A program made the position numbers and the translations under genes. This document shows, piece by piece, positions 52,822 to 62,320 of a DNA stretch of 64,000 bases; positions within the stretch are counted from its first letter, which is position 1, and every line of letters begins with the position of its first letter. The notes under the pieces were generated by a model that saw nothing but the letters and a program-made list of their open reading frames with translations, was not told the origin of the DNA and searched no databases. The DNA is from Stenotrophomonas sp. 24(2023). GTDB lineage: Bacteria; Pseudomonadota; Gammaproteobacteria; Xanthomonadales; Xanthomonadaceae. The DNA lies in contig NZ_CP133160.1 of NCBI RefSeq assembly GCF_030913365.1, positions 3,634,001 through 3,698,000 on the forward strand, written 5' to 3'.

Positions 52822-54591
52822 TCAATCGATGAACTGCAGGCGGGCCAGTTCAGCGTACAGCCCGTCTTCGGCCAGCAGCTGCGCGTGCGTCCCCTGGGCG
52901 ATGATGCGCCCGTGGTCCATCACCACGATGCGGTCGGCCTTGAGCACGGTGGCCAGGCGGTGGGCGATGACCAGCGTGGTGCGCCCGGCCATCAACCGTT
53001 CCAGCGCCTGCTGCACGCTGCGTTCGCTCTGTGCGTCCAGGGCGCTGGTGGCTTCGTCCAGCAGCAGGATCGGTGCATCCTTGAGCAGGGCACGAGCAAT
53101 GGCGATGCGTTGCTGCTGGCCACCGGACAGGCGTGCGCCGCGCTCCCCCAGTTCGCTGTCATAGCCCTGCGGCAGCGCACGCAGGAACTCATCGGCTTCG
53201 GCGGCGCGCGCGGCCTGTTCCACCTCGGCATCGCTGGCCTCCAGCCGCCCATAGCGGATGTTGTCGCGGGCACTGGCGGCGAACAGGGTCGGTTGCTGCG
53301 GCACCAGCGCCAGCTGTGCGCGCAGTGCGGCAGGGTCCAGCAGGCGCACATCGCTGCCATCCACGCTGACCGTGCCGGAGGCCGGGTCGTGGAAGCGCAG
53401 CAGCATCGACAGCACCGTGCTCTTGCCGGCGCCGGACGGGCCAACCAGGGCAACGGTTTCGCCGGGACGCACGTGCAGGTCGAAATGGTCCAGCGCGGCC
53501 TGGTCGGGGCGCTGCGGATAATGGAAGACCACATCGTCGAAACGGATCTCGCCACGCAGCGGCGCCGGCAGGGTGGCAGGCTGTTCCGGGGCCTGGATCT
53601 GCACGCGTTCCTGCAGCAGCTCGCTGATGCGGCCCATGCCGCCGGCCGCGCGCTGCAGCTCGTTCCACACCTCGGCCAGGGCGCCGACCGAGCCGCCACC
53701 GATCAGGGCGTACAGCACGAACTGGCCCAGCGTACCGGCGCTCAGGCGGCCATCGACCACATCGTGGGCGCCCAGCCACAGCACGCCGACGATGGCGCCG
53801 AAGATCAGCAGGATCGCTGCGGCCGTCACCACCGACTGTGCGCGGATGCGCGTGCGGGCGGCGCCGATGGCATCGCCCAGCGCACGCTCGAAGCGGCCGC
53901 GCTCGTAGGGCTCGCGCGCGTGGGCCTGCACGGTGCGCACCGCTCCCAGGGTTTCGGCGGCCAGGCTGTTGGCATCGGCGATGCGGTCCTGGCTGGCACG
54001 CGAGACCGCGCGCAGCTTGCGCGAACCGATGATGATCGGCAGCACCGCCAGCGGAATCCCCAGCAGCGTCCACGCCGCCAGCCGCGGGCTGGTGACGAAC
54101 AGCATGCCCAGGCTGCCGACCACGGTGACGCTGCTGCGCAGGGCCACGGACATCGTCGAGCCGATCACGCTGCGCAGCAGCTCACTGTCGGCGGTCAGGC
54201 GCGAGACCAGTTCACCGCTGCGGTTGCGGTCATGGAAGCCGGCATCGAGCTGGATCAGATGGGCGTACAGCTGGCTGCGCAGGTCGGCGACCACTTTCTC
54301 GCCCAGCAGCGAGACAAAAAAGAAGCGCGCGGCGGTGCCCAGCGCCATCACCACGGCCACCGCCATCAGCAGGGCGAAGGCCTGGTTGATCTGCTGGCCG
54401 CCGCCGCTGAAGCCGTTGTCGATCATCTGCTTGACCGCCGGCGGCATGCTCAGGGTGGCCGCCGAGGACACCGCCAGGGCAATCAGCCAGGCCACGAACA
54501 GGCCGCGATGGCGGCGCACGAACGGCCACAGCGTGCGCAGGCTGCCGAGGCGGCGTAGCGGCGGGGCGGGGGAAGCGTCCTTGTCAGTCAT
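52822..54591 (-). CDS. ABC exporter with fused ATPase (MsbA-like)
   Basis: 589 aa half-transporter: six membrane spans (about 25-300), then the ATPase with Walker A GPSGAGKS, Q-loop, signature LSGGQQQRIAIARAL and Walker B ILLLDEATSALD. Homologues export lipids or drugs; the substrate is unknown. Complete and intact. Confidence 0.92.
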   Translation of the reverse strand: MTDKDASPAPPLRRLGSLRTLWPFVRRHRGLFVAWLIALAVSSAATLSMPPAVKQMIDNGFSGGGQQINQAFALLMAVAVVMALGTAARFFFVSLLGEKVVADLRSQLYAHLIQLDAGFHDRNRSGELVSRLTADSELLRSVIGSTMSVALRSSVTVVGSLGMLFVTSPRLAAWTLLGIPLAVLPIIIGSRKLRAVSRASQDRIADANSLAAETLGAVRTVQAHAREPYERGRFERALGDAIGAARTRIRAQSVVTAAAILLIFGAIVGVLWLGAHDVVDGRLSAGTLGQFVLYALIGGGSVGALAEVWNELQRAAGGMGRISELLQERVQIQAPEQPATLPAPLRGEIRFDDVVFHYPQRPDQAALDHFDLHVRPGETVALVGPSGAGKSTVLSMLLRFHDPASGTVSVDGSDVRLLDPAALRAQLALVPQQPTLFAASARDNIRYGRLEASDAEVEQAARAAEADEFLRALPQGYDSELGERGARLSGGQQQRIAIARALLKDAPILLLDEATSALDAQSERSVQQALERLMAGRTTLVIAHRLATVLKADRIVVMDHGRIIAQGTHAQLLAEDGLYAELARLQFID

Positions 54592-54593
54592 GC

Positions 54594-55181
54594 TCAGGCA
54601 TCATCACGGAAACGGATACGGTCACGAGTGGCGTCGCGCAGACGCATTTTCAATGCATCGACCTGGTCCCGGGGCAGGCTGACCTGCAGGCGCACGCCCT
54701 GCGCATCGAACTGTTCATCCTGTTTGTCGGCACCGTGTGCGGCCAGGGCGGCATGCAGGGCGCCCAGATCCTCGAATCCGGCCATCAGCTGCAGCTGTGC
54801 CAGGGCCACCAGGGGCTGGCGCGGCGCCGTGCGCAGGCATTCGGCTGCCGTGCCGCCATAGGCCCGCACCAGGCCGCCGGCGCCGAGCTTGATGCCACCG
54901 TACCAGCGGGTGACCACCACCATCACCTGGTCGAAGCCCTGGCCATCGATGGCGGCCAGGATCGGCCGGCCCGCAGTGCCGGAGGGTTCGCCGTCATCGC
55001 TGGACCGGTAATCCTGTCCATGACGGTAGGCCCAGCAGTTGTGGGTAGCATCGGCCACGGCGACCTGCTGCAGGAACGCCAGGGCATGGGCCGGGCCGTC
55101 GATCGGTGCCGCGTGGGCCGTGAAACGGCTGTGCTTGATTTCCAGGCTGTGGCTGACAGCGGTGGCGAGGGTGTCGGACAT
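54594..55181 (-). CDS. YigZ/IMPACT family protein
   Basis: 195 aa from ATG 55181 (ATG 55190 possible). The UPF0029 signature is present: HNCWAYRHG, SSDDGEPSGTAGRPIL and VVVTRWYGGIKLG. Function unclear; relatives are linked to translation control. The upstream extension of the frame is proline-rich and not real. Confidence 0.9.
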   Translation of the reverse strand: MSDTLATAVSHSLEIKHSRFTAHAAPIDGPAHALAFLQQVAVADATHNCWAYRHGQDYRSSDDGEPSGTAGRPILAAIDGQGFDQVMVVVTRWYGGIKLGAGGLVRAYGGTAAECLRTAPRQPLVALAQLQLMAGFEDLGALHAALAAHGADKQDEQFDAQGVRLQVSLPRDQVDALKMRLRDATRDRIRFRDDA

Positions 55182-55233
55182 CCCCGCCATTCTACGGCCT
55201 GCCTGCATGGCAGGTCGCCGGCGCAGCGCCGGG

Positions 55234-56190
55234 CTAGTCGTCCAGCAACGGGCGCAGGTCCCGGGGCAGGCGCGCTTCCGGATACTGCTGCAGGTAACGC
55301 TCCAGGCTGGCACGGGCCAGGTCACGCTGGCCGGCATCACGGCGGTCGCGGATCTTGCGCAGCCACTGGCGGCGCGCCAGCTGTGCATCGGCAGCGATCT
55401 CGCTCTGCACGGCCTCGGCGCTGAGCGCCCCGGCGGCACTGCGGCGCATGACCCCCGGGGCTGCCAACGGCCGGGACTGCTTGGCGGCCACGGCGGCGGC
55501 GCTCCCTGTGGCACGGTCCATCGCCACACTGTCGGCCATGTCCGCCGCGGCCGGTGGGGGGGCCACGGCGGCCAGTTCGGGCGCTGGCACCGGCGCTGCA
55601 TAGGCGGCCGATGCAGCGGGCGCCGGTGGCGCCGGTGGTGCCGGCGGGGACGGGGGGGCGACGCTGCGCTCGGCCATCCGGGGGCGCTGCACCGGTGCGG
55701 CGGGTTCGGCCGGCGGTGGCGGGGCGGGCGCGGCATGGCGGGCCATGGGGGCAGGCGGGGGCGGGGGCGCGGCGTCCGCTGCGGCAGGTGCCGCCGGAGC
55801 GGCCTCCACGCGGGCGCTTGCCATCTCGGCGGCGGCCGGGGCATCCGTCGTGGCGGCGACATCGGCGGCTGCCTGGGGAGTGGTGTCGTCGCGTGCGGCG
55901 TCCGGTGCTGTCAGGCGGGGCGCTTCGGGGCGCAGCTGCCAGGCCAGCCCCACGGCGAACACCACCGAGGCGGCCACGCCGAACACGGCCGGCCAGCGTG
56001 GGCGCTTCCGCACGGCGCGCTGTACCGGCGCGGTATCGCGGCGGGCAGGCGCAGGCGTGCCTTCGGTGGCGGCGCGCGCAGCGGCCAGGATCGCCGCATC
56101 CAGCGCAGGCGGCGGGGCCTTGTCGCCCGCGCGCCCGAGCAGGCGCGCCAGGTCGCGTTCTTCCGGCGTCAGTGGTTCGTTTGCGTTCAT
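55234..56190 (-). CDS. Putative anti-sigma factor with long Ala-Pro linker
   Basis: 318 aa. N-terminal cytosolic part (1-60), one membrane helix (about 68-86), then about 170 residues almost only Ala, Pro, Thr and Asp, and a helical end (QWLRKIRDRRDAGQRDLARASLERYLQQYPEARLP, in part). It overlaps the ECF sigma gene (ATGA), so it likely binds it. The low-complexity region makes it much longer than usual for such anti-sigma factors. Confidence 0.8.
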   Translation of the reverse strand: MNANEPLTPEERDLARLLGRAGDKAPPPALDAAILAAARAATEGTPAPARRDTAPVQRAVRKRPRWPAVFGVAASVVFAVGLAWQLRPEAPRLTAPDAARDDTTPQAAADVAATTDAPAAAEMASARVEAAPAAPAAADAAPPPPPAPMARHAAPAPPPPAEPAAPVQRPRMAERSVAPPSPPAPPAPPAPAASAAYAAPVPAPELAAVAPPPAAADMADSVAMDRATGSAAAVAAKQSRPLAAPGVMRRSAAGALSAEAVQSEIAADAQLARRQWLRKIRDRRDAGQRDLARASLERYLQQYPEARLPRDLRPLLDD

Positions 56191-56741
56191 GGGTTCAACC
56201 CCGACCGCAGCTTGTCCATCGCATAGCGCAGCCGCGATTTCACTGTTTCCCGGCCAACGCCGGTGATCTGCCCGATTTCCTCCAGGCTCAGTTCCTGTTC
56301 CAGCCGCAGGGCCAGCACTTCACGCTGTTCCGGCGGCAGTTGTTCCATTGCCAGCTGGATGCGCCGGCGCTGCTCGAAGTCGGACAGTTCCGCTTCCGGG
56401 GTCTGTCCGTCTTCCAGCGCGGCCAGCCGCAGGTCGGCGTCGGCCGGCGCCGCTGGCCGATGGCGCGAGGCACGCCAGTGGTCATTGAGGCGGTTGTGGG
56501 CGATGCGGAACAGCCAGGTGGTGAAGGCTGCCTCCGGCTGCCAGCCGGCACGGGCGCTGATGACCCGCTGCCACACGTCCTGGAACAGTTCTTCGGCCAG
56601 GGCGCTGTCGCGCAGCTGGCGCAGCAGGAACCCGAACAGGCGCTTGCGGTGGCGGCTGTACAACGCTTCGAACGCCTGCAGGTCGCCACCGGCCCAGGCC
56701 AGCATCAAGGCTTCATCGGTTGGCAGGGCAGTGGCGTCCAC
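56187..56741 (-). CDS. ECF-family RNA polymerase sigma factor
   Basis: 184 aa from GTG 56741; the open frame reaches ATG 56822 with a Cys/Pro-rich extension that I consider non-coding. Region 2 (FEALYSRHRKRLFGFLLRQL, FQDVWQRVI) and region 4 (LPPEQREVLALRLEQELSLEEIGQI) are clear. Coupled to the membrane anti-sigma gene. Confidence 0.88.
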   Translation of the reverse strand: MDATALPTDEALMLAWAGGDLQAFEALYSRHRKRLFGFLLRQLRDSALAEELFQDVWQRVISARAGWQPEAAFTTWLFRIAHNRLNDHWRASRHRPAAPADADLRLAALEDGQTPEAELSDFEQRRRIQLAMEQLPPEQREVLALRLEQELSLEEIGQITGVGRETVKSRLRYAMDKLRSGLNP

Positions 56742-56952
56742 GGCGCACAGCGTAGCGGCTGGACACGGTGGCGCATAGCCATGGCAGGCGGGGGAGCGGG
56801 TGGGCAGCATGCGGGGGGCCATCGGTATTCACCCGTAACAACGCGCCAGCGCACACAATGGGGTTGCCGGGCTTCCATTGCCCCCCCATCGGCGCGTTAT
56901 GCTCGACAATTCAGGGGGAGGTGCCGGGCTTCCGGTGCCATGAGATGTCCAT

Positions 56953-59808
56953 TTGTCCAAACAGCCAGCCAGTGCGCAGGATGAGCCGCAACGCGATGCC
57001 GTGGTGTCGGAGGCATTGCTGCAGGCGTTGCATGCCCTGATGCCCGGACCGGGCCGGCTGACGGCCGGCTGGGACGAGGCCCGGCTGGGCCGCGGCCAGC
57101 GCAGCTACCCCGATGATGGAAGCCTGCCTGCCCTGGACCCGTGGGCCGGTGCGGCCGCAGGCGGCGGCGCGATTCCACGCGAGCACTGGATGCATGACGG
57201 TGCGCGGTTCGTGCTGGCGGTGGAAGGTGCCTCACCGGCCGCTTCGTGGTGGGCGCTGGCGCGGCTGGCCATGGAACTGGCGCTGCAACGGGGCCGCCAG
57301 GCCGGGCAGATCCGCGCACTGGAAGATGCCGAACGGTTGCAGCAGGCACTGTTCCAGATTGCCGACCTGGCGGGTGCGGACCTGGAGATGGGGCAGATGC
57401 TGCACCGCGTGCACGGCGTGCTCAACACGCTGATGTATGCGCAGAACTGCTACATCGTCGAGTACGACGATGTTCGCCGGCGCATCCGCTTCCTGTACTT
57501 CGCCGACCAGCTCGACGATTTCGTGGCCGACCCCGAACGGTTCTACGAAGAACGGGAAATGCCGCGCAGCCTGACGTTCGCCCTGCTGCGCCACGGGCGG
57601 CCGCTCAGTGGCCCGTCACGCGAACTGCTGGCGCGCGAGCACGAATCGCCCGACCCGCAGCGCGGCCCGGAAAGCCTGGACTGGCTGGGCGTGCCGATGC
57701 TGCGCGATGGGCGGGTGTCCGGTGCCATCGTGGTGCAGAGCTACGAGCACCGGGGGCGCTATGGCGAATCCGAGCGGGCGCTGCTGGGGTTTGTCGCCCA
57801 GCACATCCAGACCGCGATGGACCGGCGCCAGGCGCAGGTACAGCTGGAACGCCAGGTCGAACGGCGCACCCAGGAGCTGCAGCGCGCCAACAGCAACCTG
57901 CAGGATGAGGTGTTCGAGCGCCGCCGGGCCGAGAAGCTGCAGACGGCGCTGTTCAACATCGCCGGCATGGCGATGTCCGCCGAGAGCCTGGAACAGTATT
58001 ACGGGCAGGTGCACGGGGTCGTTGGCAGCCTGCTCGATGCCCGCAATTTCTATATCGCCCTGGTCAATGCCGCTGGCGATGGCCTGGAGTTCGTCTATTC
58101 GGTGGACGAGTACACCCCCGCACGGGCGCCGCGGCGCTTCAGCGACGGGCTGACCGAATACGTGGTGCGCAACCGCGTGCCGCTGCTGGCCTCGGCCGCG
58201 AAGATCGCCGCGCTCAACGCCAGCGGCGAGGTGCGGGCCTCGGGCGTGCGCGCCCGCTGCTGGCTGGGCGTGCCGCTGCTGCGTGACGACGAAGCGGTGG
58301 GCGTGATCGTGGTGCAGAGCTACAGCGATGCGGTTGGTTTCACGGTGCATGACCAGCGGCTGCTGACGTTCGTGGCGCAGAACATCGGGACGGGCCTGGC
58401 CCGCCAGCGCGACCAGCAGCGGCTGCGGCTGGCCCATGCCGAGCTGGAAAAGCGGGTGGAAGAACGTACCCGCGAACTGGCCGAGGTGAACGAGAAACTG
58501 CTCGGGCAGATCGCCGAGCGCCTGCGCGCCGAGCAGCGGCTGACCCACCAGGCCATGCATGATGCGCTGACCGGGCTGCCCAACCGCCTGCACCTGCTCG
58601 ACCGCCTGGACGATGCGCTGCTGCGGGCGCGCAGCAGCGACGGGGCGATATTCGCGATGCTGTTCCTGGACCTGGACCGCTTCAAGCTGGTCAATGACAG
58701 CATCGGCCACGCCGCAGGCGACCGCATGCTGGTGGAGGTCGCCAAGCGCATCGTGTCGATGGTCGGGCCCGATGATGTGGTTGCCCGGCTGGGCGGCGAT
58801 GAGTTCGCCGTGCTGCTGCAGTGCCCACAGGGGTTGGTGCAGGCGCTGGATTTCGGCCAGCGGCTGTTGCTGGCGCTGCAGGAATCGATGTGGGTGGCTG
58901 GGCGTGAGCTGTTCCCGTCCGGCAGCCTGGGCATCGCCCTGTGGAACCCGCGCTATCGCAACGGCGAGGAGCTGCTGCGCGATGCCGACGCGGCCATGTA
59001 CCGGGCCAAGGCGCAGGGCCAGGACCGCTGCGCGATCTTCGACGAAGACATGCGCGAGCAGGCCATGCGCAGCCTGGACCTGGAAGCCGACCTGCGGCGG
59101 GCGATCAACAACCGCGATTTCATTCCCTACTACCAGCCGATCGTGCGCCTGGTCGATGGGGTGGTGGTGGGCCATGAAGCCCTGCTGCGCTGGCAGCATG
59201 AGCGCCGTGGCGTGCTGCCACCCAGCGCCTTCCTCGACCTGGGCGAGGAAAGCGGCCTGATCGAGCAGGTGGACTGGCTGCTCTACGAACAGGTGATCGC
59301 CACCCTGGCCCGTGGCGGCCATGGCTACGTATCGGTGAACGTGTCACCGCGGCATTTCCGTTCGGTCGATTTCACCGAGCGCCTGTTCGGCCTGGTCGAA
59401 GCCTTCGACGCCGATCCCCGCCGGCTGCGGCTGGAGATCACCGAAGTGGCGCTGCTCGATGATGGCCCGCGTACCCTGCGCATCCTGCAGGCCCTGCGCG
59501 AACGCGGCATCCAGGTGCAGCTGGATGATTTCGGCACGGGCTTCTCCGCGCTGTCCTACCTGCACCGTTTCCCGATCAATACGCTGAAGATCGACCAGAG
59601 CTTCATCGCCGGCCTGCACGGCGAAACGCAGAGCACCCGCGCACTGGTACAGGGCGTGATCTCGCTGGCGCGCACGCTGGGCATCGAGACGATCGGTGAG
59701 GGCATCGAAACCGAGGCCCAGCGCAACACGCTGCAGGAGCTGGACTGCGATTACGGCCAGGGCTACCTGCTGGGGCGCCCCGGGCCGTGGTCGGCGGCGA
59801 CGGCCTGA
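56953..59808 (+). CDS. GAF-GAF-GGDEF-EAL c-di-GMP signalling protein
   Basis: 951 aa from TTG 56953, the first possible start after an in-frame stop. Two GAF domains (about 125-290 and 325-490) with coiled coils precede GGDEF (G614-F618) and EAL (E742-L744). The EAL set (GHEALLRW, DDFGTGFSAL, LKIDQSFI, EGIETEAQ) looks catalytically complete, and GGDEF is canonical. Both synthesis and hydrolysis of c-di-GMP are possible. No membrane segment. Confidence 0.93.
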   Translation: MSKQPASAQDEPQRDAVVSEALLQALHALMPGPGRLTAGWDEARLGRGQRSYPDDGSLPALDPWAGAAAGGGAIPREHWMHDGARFVLAVEGASPAASWWALARLAMELALQRGRQAGQIRALEDAERLQQALFQIADLAGADLEMGQMLHRVHGVLNTLMYAQNCYIVEYDDVRRRIRFLYFADQLDDFVADPERFYEEREMPRSLTFALLRHGRPLSGPSRELLAREHESPDPQRGPESLDWLGVPMLRDGRVSGAIVVQSYEHRGRYGESERALLGFVAQHIQTAMDRRQAQVQLERQVERRTQELQRANSNLQDEVFERRRAEKLQTALFNIAGMAMSAESLEQYYGQVHGVVGSLLDARNFYIALVNAAGDGLEFVYSVDEYTPARAPRRFSDGLTEYVVRNRVPLLASAAKIAALNASGEVRASGVRARCWLGVPLLRDDEAVGVIVVQSYSDAVGFTVHDQRLLTFVAQNIGTGLARQRDQQRLRLAHAELEKRVEERTRELAEVNEKLLGQIAERLRAEQRLTHQAMHDALTGLPNRLHLLDRLDDALLRARSSDGAIFAMLFLDLDRFKLVNDSIGHAAGDRMLVEVAKRIVSMVGPDDVVARLGGDEFAVLLQCPQGLVQALDFGQRLLLALQESMWVAGRELFPSGSLGIALWNPRYRNGEELLRDADAAMYRAKAQGQDRCAIFDEDMREQAMRSLDLEADLRRAINNRDFIPYYQPIVRLVDGVVVGHEALLRWQHERRGVLPPSAFLDLGEESGLIEQVDWLLYEQVIATLARGGHGYVSVNVSPRHFRSVDFTERLFGLVEAFDADPRRLRLEITEVALLDDGPRTLRILQALRERGIQVQLDDFGTGFSALSYLHRFPINTLKIDQSFIAGLHGETQSTRALVQGVISLARTLGIETIGEGIETEAQRNTLQELDCDYGQGYLLGRPGPWSAATA

Positions 59809-59827
59809 GCCGTCGCGCCGGGCCGGA

Positions 59828-60421
59828 TCAACGCAGCGCGGCGCGGCGCTTCTCGTCGATCCACTTGGAGGCCTGGGCCGGCTGGTAGTTCTTCATCCAG
59901 GCCAGCATGTCCTCGATGTCCGAGCCGTACCACAGGTCCTGGCGCTGCTCCGGGTGCAGGAAGCGCTCTTCGACCATGCGGTCGATCATGCCGATCAGCG
60001 GGGCATAGAAGCCGTCCACGTCCAGGAACGCGCAGGGCTTGTTGCCGATGCCCAGCTGGCGCCAGGTCAGCATCTCGAAGATTTCTTCCATCGTGCCGAA
60101 GCCACCCGGCAGGGCAACGAAGCCGTCGGCCAGGTCGAACATGCGCGACTTGCGCTCATGCATCGAGCCGACGATCTCCAGCTCGGTCAGCCCGCGGTGG
60201 GCGACTTCCCAGTCGGCCAGCTGGCGCGGGATCACGCCGGTCACTTCACCGCCGGCGGCCAGCACGGCATTGGCCACGGTGCCCATCAGGCCGACGTTGC
60301 CGCCGCCATAGACCAGGCGCATGCCATCACGGGCGATGCGGTCGCCCAGGGCAATGGCGCGCTCGGTGTAGGCCGGCTTGCTGCCGGCGTTGGAACCACA
60401 GTACACACAGATCGACTTCAT
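59828..60421 (-). CDS. LOG-family protein (cytokinin riboside phosphoribohydrolase)
   Basis: 197 aa with YGGGNVGLMG and PGGFGTMEE, the LOG (YgdH/RLI-like) signature. The family releases free cytokinin-type bases or cleaves nucleotides. Its role in bacteria is unclear. Confidence 0.9.
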   Translation of the reverse strand: MKSICVYCGSNAGSKPAYTERAIALGDRIARDGMRLVYGGGNVGLMGTVANAVLAAGGEVTGVIPRQLADWEVAHRGLTELEIVGSMHERKSRMFDLADGFVALPGGFGTMEEIFEMLTWRQLGIGNKPCAFLDVDGFYAPLIGMIDRMVEERFLHPEQRQDLWYGSDIEDMLAWMKNYQPAQASKWIDEKRRAALR

Positions 60422-60577
60422 GGAAGTTCCTGTCTTGGCCGGAAACGAAAACGCCCCGTCGCTGCACGGCGGGGCCGCTCAGGGGACGGGGTGTCCGGAC
60501 CATTATGCGCCTTCGGCGTGGCGCGTGCTCGATGACCCTGCCGCCAGGTACCCCGGGCGGCAGGGCGGGCGGCGGGG

Positions 60578-62074
60578 TCAGGCCGCCGCGGCCTGTTCCC
60601 GGCGCGGGCCTTCGCGCAGGGCCCGGCCGACCATGCCCACCAGCAGCTCGAGTTCTTCGCTGTCCATGCCGAAATGCGGGGTGAAACGCAGCGAATTCTC
60701 ACCGCCGTGGATCACGTTGATGCCGTGCCGGCGCAGCCATTCTTCGGTTGAATTGGCGCCGTAGCACTTGAACTGCGGGGCCAGTTCGCAGGAGAACAGC
60801 AGGCCGGTGCCCTGCACCTTGGTGATCAGCCCGCCCAGCTCGGCCTTGAGCTGCTCCAGCCGGCGCACGGCTTCGGCGCCGCGTTCGGTGATGTTGGCAC
60901 GCACCTGCGGGGTCAGCCCGGCCAGGGTGGCGCAGGCCACATCCAGGGCGCGCGGGTTGGCGGTCATCGTGTTGCCATAGATGCCCTTGCGGTACAGCTG
61001 CGCGGCATGCGCGGTCACGGCCAGTACCGACAGCGGGTACTGCGCGGCATTGAGGGCCTTGGAATAGGTTTCCATGTCCGGCGGATCCAGGCCCTCGAAG
61101 CCCGGGTAGTCCACCACCGACAGCATGCCGTGGGCGCGCAGGCCGGCCTGGATCGAATCGAGCAGCAGCAGGCTGCCGTGGGCGCGGGTCAGCTCGCGGG
61201 CCAGCGCATAGAACGCCGGCGGTACCGAGCGTCCCGGGTCGCCTTCGCCCATCACCGGCTCCAGGAACACGGCCTCGATGAACCACTGGTTGCGGGCGGC
61301 CTCGTCGAACACCCGGCGCAGGGCGGCTTCGTCATACGGCGGCACGGTGATGACCGAATCTTCGCCACGGTAGCTGGCCAGGTGCTGCACGTAGGTGCGG
61401 CGGCTGGAATCGGAATACAGCGCCGGGCGGTCGGTGCGGCCGTGGAAGCTGCCCTTGACCACGACGCGCTTGATGGCCGCCCCGGCGTGGCGGGCGCCCG
61501 GGTCGGTCTGCAGCTTAGCATTGACGTCGGCGATGCGCGCCGCCAGGCCGACGGCTTCGGAGCCGGAATTCAGGCACATGAAACGGGTGAACGGGCAGCC
61601 GCCGCGGCGCTGGCCGATCTCCGCGCGCAGGGCGGTGATGAAGCGGTGCTGCGCCAGGTTCGGGGTCATGATGTTGGCCATCACCTGCGGGCGTGCCATG
61701 GCCTCGATCACCGCGTCGGGCGTATGGCCGAAGCCGAGCATGCCGTAGCCGCCGGCGTCATACAGTACCGCGCCCTTGAGCGTGACCACCCACGGCCCGC
61801 AGGCGGCCAGCGCTACGTACGGGGTCACCGCATCGTCGGCATAGAAGTTGACGAAGCCGTCCTGCATCGCCTCGATCTGCGCATGCTCATCCAGCGCCAG
61901 CACGTCGCCCAGGCCGGCCTTGACCCGCTCGAATTCCGCAGCGGCGGCGTCCACGGCGTCCACCAGCTGCGGGTGTCGTTCCGCCAGGCGGGCCAGGGTG
62001 GTGTCGTCCAGGCCGGTGGTCAGGCGGGTGCCGGGCTGGGTGCGCAGGGGGGCGAGGCGTTCGATGAAGCTCAT
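60578..62074 (-). CDS. Class III aminotransferase (PLP)
   Basis: 498 aa from ATG 62074. N-terminal region as in lysine/ornithine/acetylornithine-type enzymes. CLNSGSEAVGLAARIAD, KGSFHGRTDRPALYSD, a D-Q-like pair (LLLDSIQAGLRAHG) and TYSKALNA with the PLP-linking Lys are seen. Substrate not clear. It is divergent from queA and preceded by a repeat array that may be an operator. Confidence 0.85.
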   Translation of the reverse strand: MSFIERLAPLRTQPGTRLTTGLDDTTLARLAERHPQLVDAVDAAAAEFERVKAGLGDVLALDEHAQIEAMQDGFVNFYADDAVTPYVALAACGPWVVTLKGAVLYDAGGYGMLGFGHTPDAVIEAMARPQVMANIMTPNLAQHRFITALRAEIGQRRGGCPFTRFMCLNSGSEAVGLAARIADVNAKLQTDPGARHAGAAIKRVVVKGSFHGRTDRPALYSDSSRRTYVQHLASYRGEDSVITVPPYDEAALRRVFDEAARNQWFIEAVFLEPVMGEGDPGRSVPPAFYALARELTRAHGSLLLLDSIQAGLRAHGMLSVVDYPGFEGLDPPDMETYSKALNAAQYPLSVLAVTAHAAQLYRKGIYGNTMTANPRALDVACATLAGLTPQVRANITERGAEAVRRLEQLKAELGGLITKVQGTGLLFSCELAPQFKCYGANSTEEWLRRHGINVIHGGENSLRFTPHFGMDSEELELLVGMVGRALREGPRREQAAAA

Positions 62075-62190
62075 TGCAGATCTCCTGAAACGATGGGTCG
62101 CAGGTGCCCCTGAAAAGCAAAACGCGCGTCGACCGCGCGCTGGGGCAGGGCACATGCATCGGACTTCCGGTTCGATGCTAGCACTTGTTT

Positions 62191-62242
62191 TTTTGCGCGA
62201 TAACCCCGCAATAAGCTGCTGCATAGCAGCATTTTGCGCGAT
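62191..62242. promoter_or_regulatory. Symmetric operator candidate between aminotransferase and queA
   Basis: TTTTGCGCGAT occurs at 62191-62201 and 62232-62242 (41 bases apart, about four turns) around a TGCTGC-ATA-GCAGCA palindrome (62217-62231). Confidence 0.45.
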
Positions 62243-62320
62243 GTTCGCGCGGGGGCGGGCCGCGCCGGTGGCGTGCGCCGTACAATGCGTGCCATTGCCG
62301 ACCTGTTGCCAGCTGCCACC

